Shown in pieces: positions 62,815 to 64,000 of a DNA stretch of 64,000 bases. Within the stretch, counting starts at the first letter, position 1, and each line of letters begins with the position of its first letter. A model generated the notes under the pieces. That model made no database searches. It was not told where the DNA came from and saw only the letters and a list, made by a program, of their open reading frames with translations. Made by a program: the position numbers and the translations under genes. The stretch covers positions 3,596,001 through 3,660,000 of the forward strand of contig NZ_CP041372.2 of the NCBI RefSeq assembly GCF_006965545.2, given 5' to 3'. This stretch comes from Paenalkalicoccus suaedae. Lineage in GTDB: Bacteria > Bacillota > Bacilli > Bacillales > Salisediminibacteriaceae.

Positions 62815-64000
62815 TTATTCAAAATCCCACGCCGTTACGGCGAACTCGTTAACAGATTCCCCGCGCACACGAAGTCCGCTTTCTGATTCGCCAGGGAAGA
62901 TTCGTCCTGTCAACACATACTCTCCGTCATTTACAAACAGCTCTAAAGAAGAACGGTCTATAAATACCCGTAGCTCTGACAAGCGGTCTACTTTCACCTG
63001 ACGACGTTCTGCGTCACCAGTTTTGCCATTAGGACGCTCGAAGGATAATAAGTTTGTTGCCTTGTCATATGAAATCGTCGCAGCACCAAAGACATCGATC
63101 TCCCATTCCGCCTGCTCTAAGTCAGTAAGCAAAAGCTCCTGCGCGCGTGCTTTAGAAGGCACAAGCTCCTGCATCTCGTCCTGCAGTGACACGACAGCAT
63201 GCGTTGCTTCTCCGCGGAGCTTAGAGAGCTCAGCAACAGGGCGTTGCTTCAAAAGACCATCCTCAACCGTTAACACACGAGGTACTGTTAAACAGTGAAT
63301 CCAGCCCTTCTCCACTGTCGGCTGATACTCTTCCTCTTGGTCCGGCACACCCATCCAGCCTACTAAAATGCGTCGACCACTCTCATCAACAGTGGTTTGT
63401 GGCGCGTAAAATTCAAAGCCGCGATCGAGCTCATCAAATTCTCCGTGCTCAAACGACGCTTTATCTAAATCAAGATTTCCCAGGAAATATCCCGCCTGAT
63501 ACACGTTATGGAAGCGCAAACCTTCAGCTTCTAAACCTTGAGGAGAAACAACGAGAACGTCCGTCCCATCTAAACGAAACACGTCAGGACATTCCCACAT
63601 GTAGCCAAACTCACGCAACGTTCCAACGTTTGAGCCTGCAATTGGACCGTGCAGCTCCCAGTTTTTCATATCATCAGAGGAGTATAAAAGTACTCGACCT
63701 GTTAAATCCTCTGTTTGCGCGCCAATAACGAAATAGTAGCGCCCGTTCTCCTTCCAAACCTTTGGGTCACGGAAATGCGCCGTGTAGCCTTCAGGCAGTT
63801 GATCAACAACTGGACCGAGCTTTTCGAAGTGAACGCCGTCCTCAGAGACAGCGAGACACTGATAAGATTCGCGATTGCCGTCCTCGTCCTTCACGTTCCC
63901 TGTATACATCAGCGTGAGCTTGCCATCAACGTCAATTCCGCTACCTGAGTAGCATCCGTTTTTATCAAACCAGTCACTTGGAGCAATCGCAATCGGCTGC
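62815..64000 (-). CDS. sacA: GH32 beta-fructofuranosidase / sucrose-6-phosphate hydrolase, 5' partial
   Basis: The 3' 395 codons of a GH32 enzyme; the N-terminus with the nucleophile Asp lies beyond the window edge. The RDP motif is in HFRDPKVWKENGRYY and the acid/base Glu in MWECPDVFRLDG; the C-terminal beta-sandwich reads LRVFIDRSSLELFVNDGE. No sign of secretion can be judged. Position near ung suits SacA, which cleaves sucrose-6-phosphate after PTS uptake; levanase or invertase remains possible. Confidence 0.85.
   Translation of the reverse strand, partial: QPIAIAPSDWFDKNGCYSGSGIDVDGKLTLMYTGNVKDEDGNRESYQCLAVSEDGVHFEKLGPVVDQLPEGYTAHFRDPKVWKENGRYYFVIGAQTEDLTGRVLLYSSDDMKNWELHGPIAGSNVGTLREFGYMWECPDVFRLDGTDVLVVSPQGLEAEGLRFHNVYQAGYFLGNLDLDKASFEHGEFDELDRGFEFYAPQTTVDESGRRILVGWMGVPDQEEEYQPTVEKGWIHCLTVPRVLTVEDGLLKQRPVAELSKLRGEATHAVVSLQDEMQELVPSKARAQELLLTDLEQAEWEIDVFGAATISYDKATNLLSFERPNGKTGDAERRQVKVDRLSELRVFIDRSSLELFVNDGEYVLTGRIFPGESESGLRVRGESVNEFAVTAWDFE

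Overview
The window looks like chromosome from a low-to-mid GC, spore-forming Bacillaceae, probably an alkaliphilic or halotolerant Bacillus relative (proteins are rich in Asp/Glu). The backbone follows the Bacillus subtilis order ywgA-ywfO-lipL-pta-hemQ and then gerQ-ywdK-ywdI-ung with a sacA-like gene beyond. Sporulation and germination genes (cwlJ, gerQ, an RsfA-like regulator, an orphan sensor kinase) fit this. No rRNA, tRNA, CRISPR-cas or intact prophage was seen.

Layout. 1-2.4 kb: a PhzF-like isomerase and a chloramphenicol acetyltransferase with a complete translation-attenuation leader. 2.9-5.6 kb: ywgA-ywfO, and divergent lipL. 5.9-9.4 kb: small membrane proteins, a GNAT enzyme, and mgtE behind an M-box magnesium riboswitch. 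10-11.8 kb: decayed genes, including a degenerate copy of the SLH-protein end found intact near 24.6 kb. 11.9-23.9 kb: an L-arabinose/arabinan island (araN-araP-araQ-yesL-abfA-araD-araB-araA, then araR-araM) with AraR boxes and a cre site. 24.5-29.5 kb: a graveyard of surface and phage-like genes (SLH/YDG adhesin with an inverted piece, tail-collar fragment, PIN-domain gene with an internal stop). 29.8-34.5 kb: pta, a FadR-boxed oxidoreductase/enoyl-CoA hydratase pair, and hemQ. 35.3-49.3 kb: a second sugar island (ABC importer, NanE, RpiR regulator, ROK kinase, two glycosidase-like proteins, DUF4127, FAD enzyme, esterase) that appears to take in and break down an N-acetylmannosamine-containing polymer. 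49.5-64 kb: germination genes, ywdK, ywdI, an SDR-PepF fusion, a histidine kinase, dehydrogenases, ung, cheY and a partial GH32 gene.

The most unusual signal lies between the genes. Short words repeat at exactly 20-bp steps in six or more intergenic arrays (starting near 491, 2501, 6341, 34601, 47141 and 50971), with a related 19/21-bp array at 52891. At five loci they belong to a composite cassette that lies in sense orientation downstream of a gene: a GC-rich structured repeat (Repeat A, hairpins with compensatory changes between copies), then usually an ACTAGGC...GCCTAG-T(n) terminator, then the 20-bp array. A second structured family (Repeat B, about 160-180 bp) occurs four times, twice next to these arrays. 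I recognise neither family from named collections; this is inference from sequence alone.
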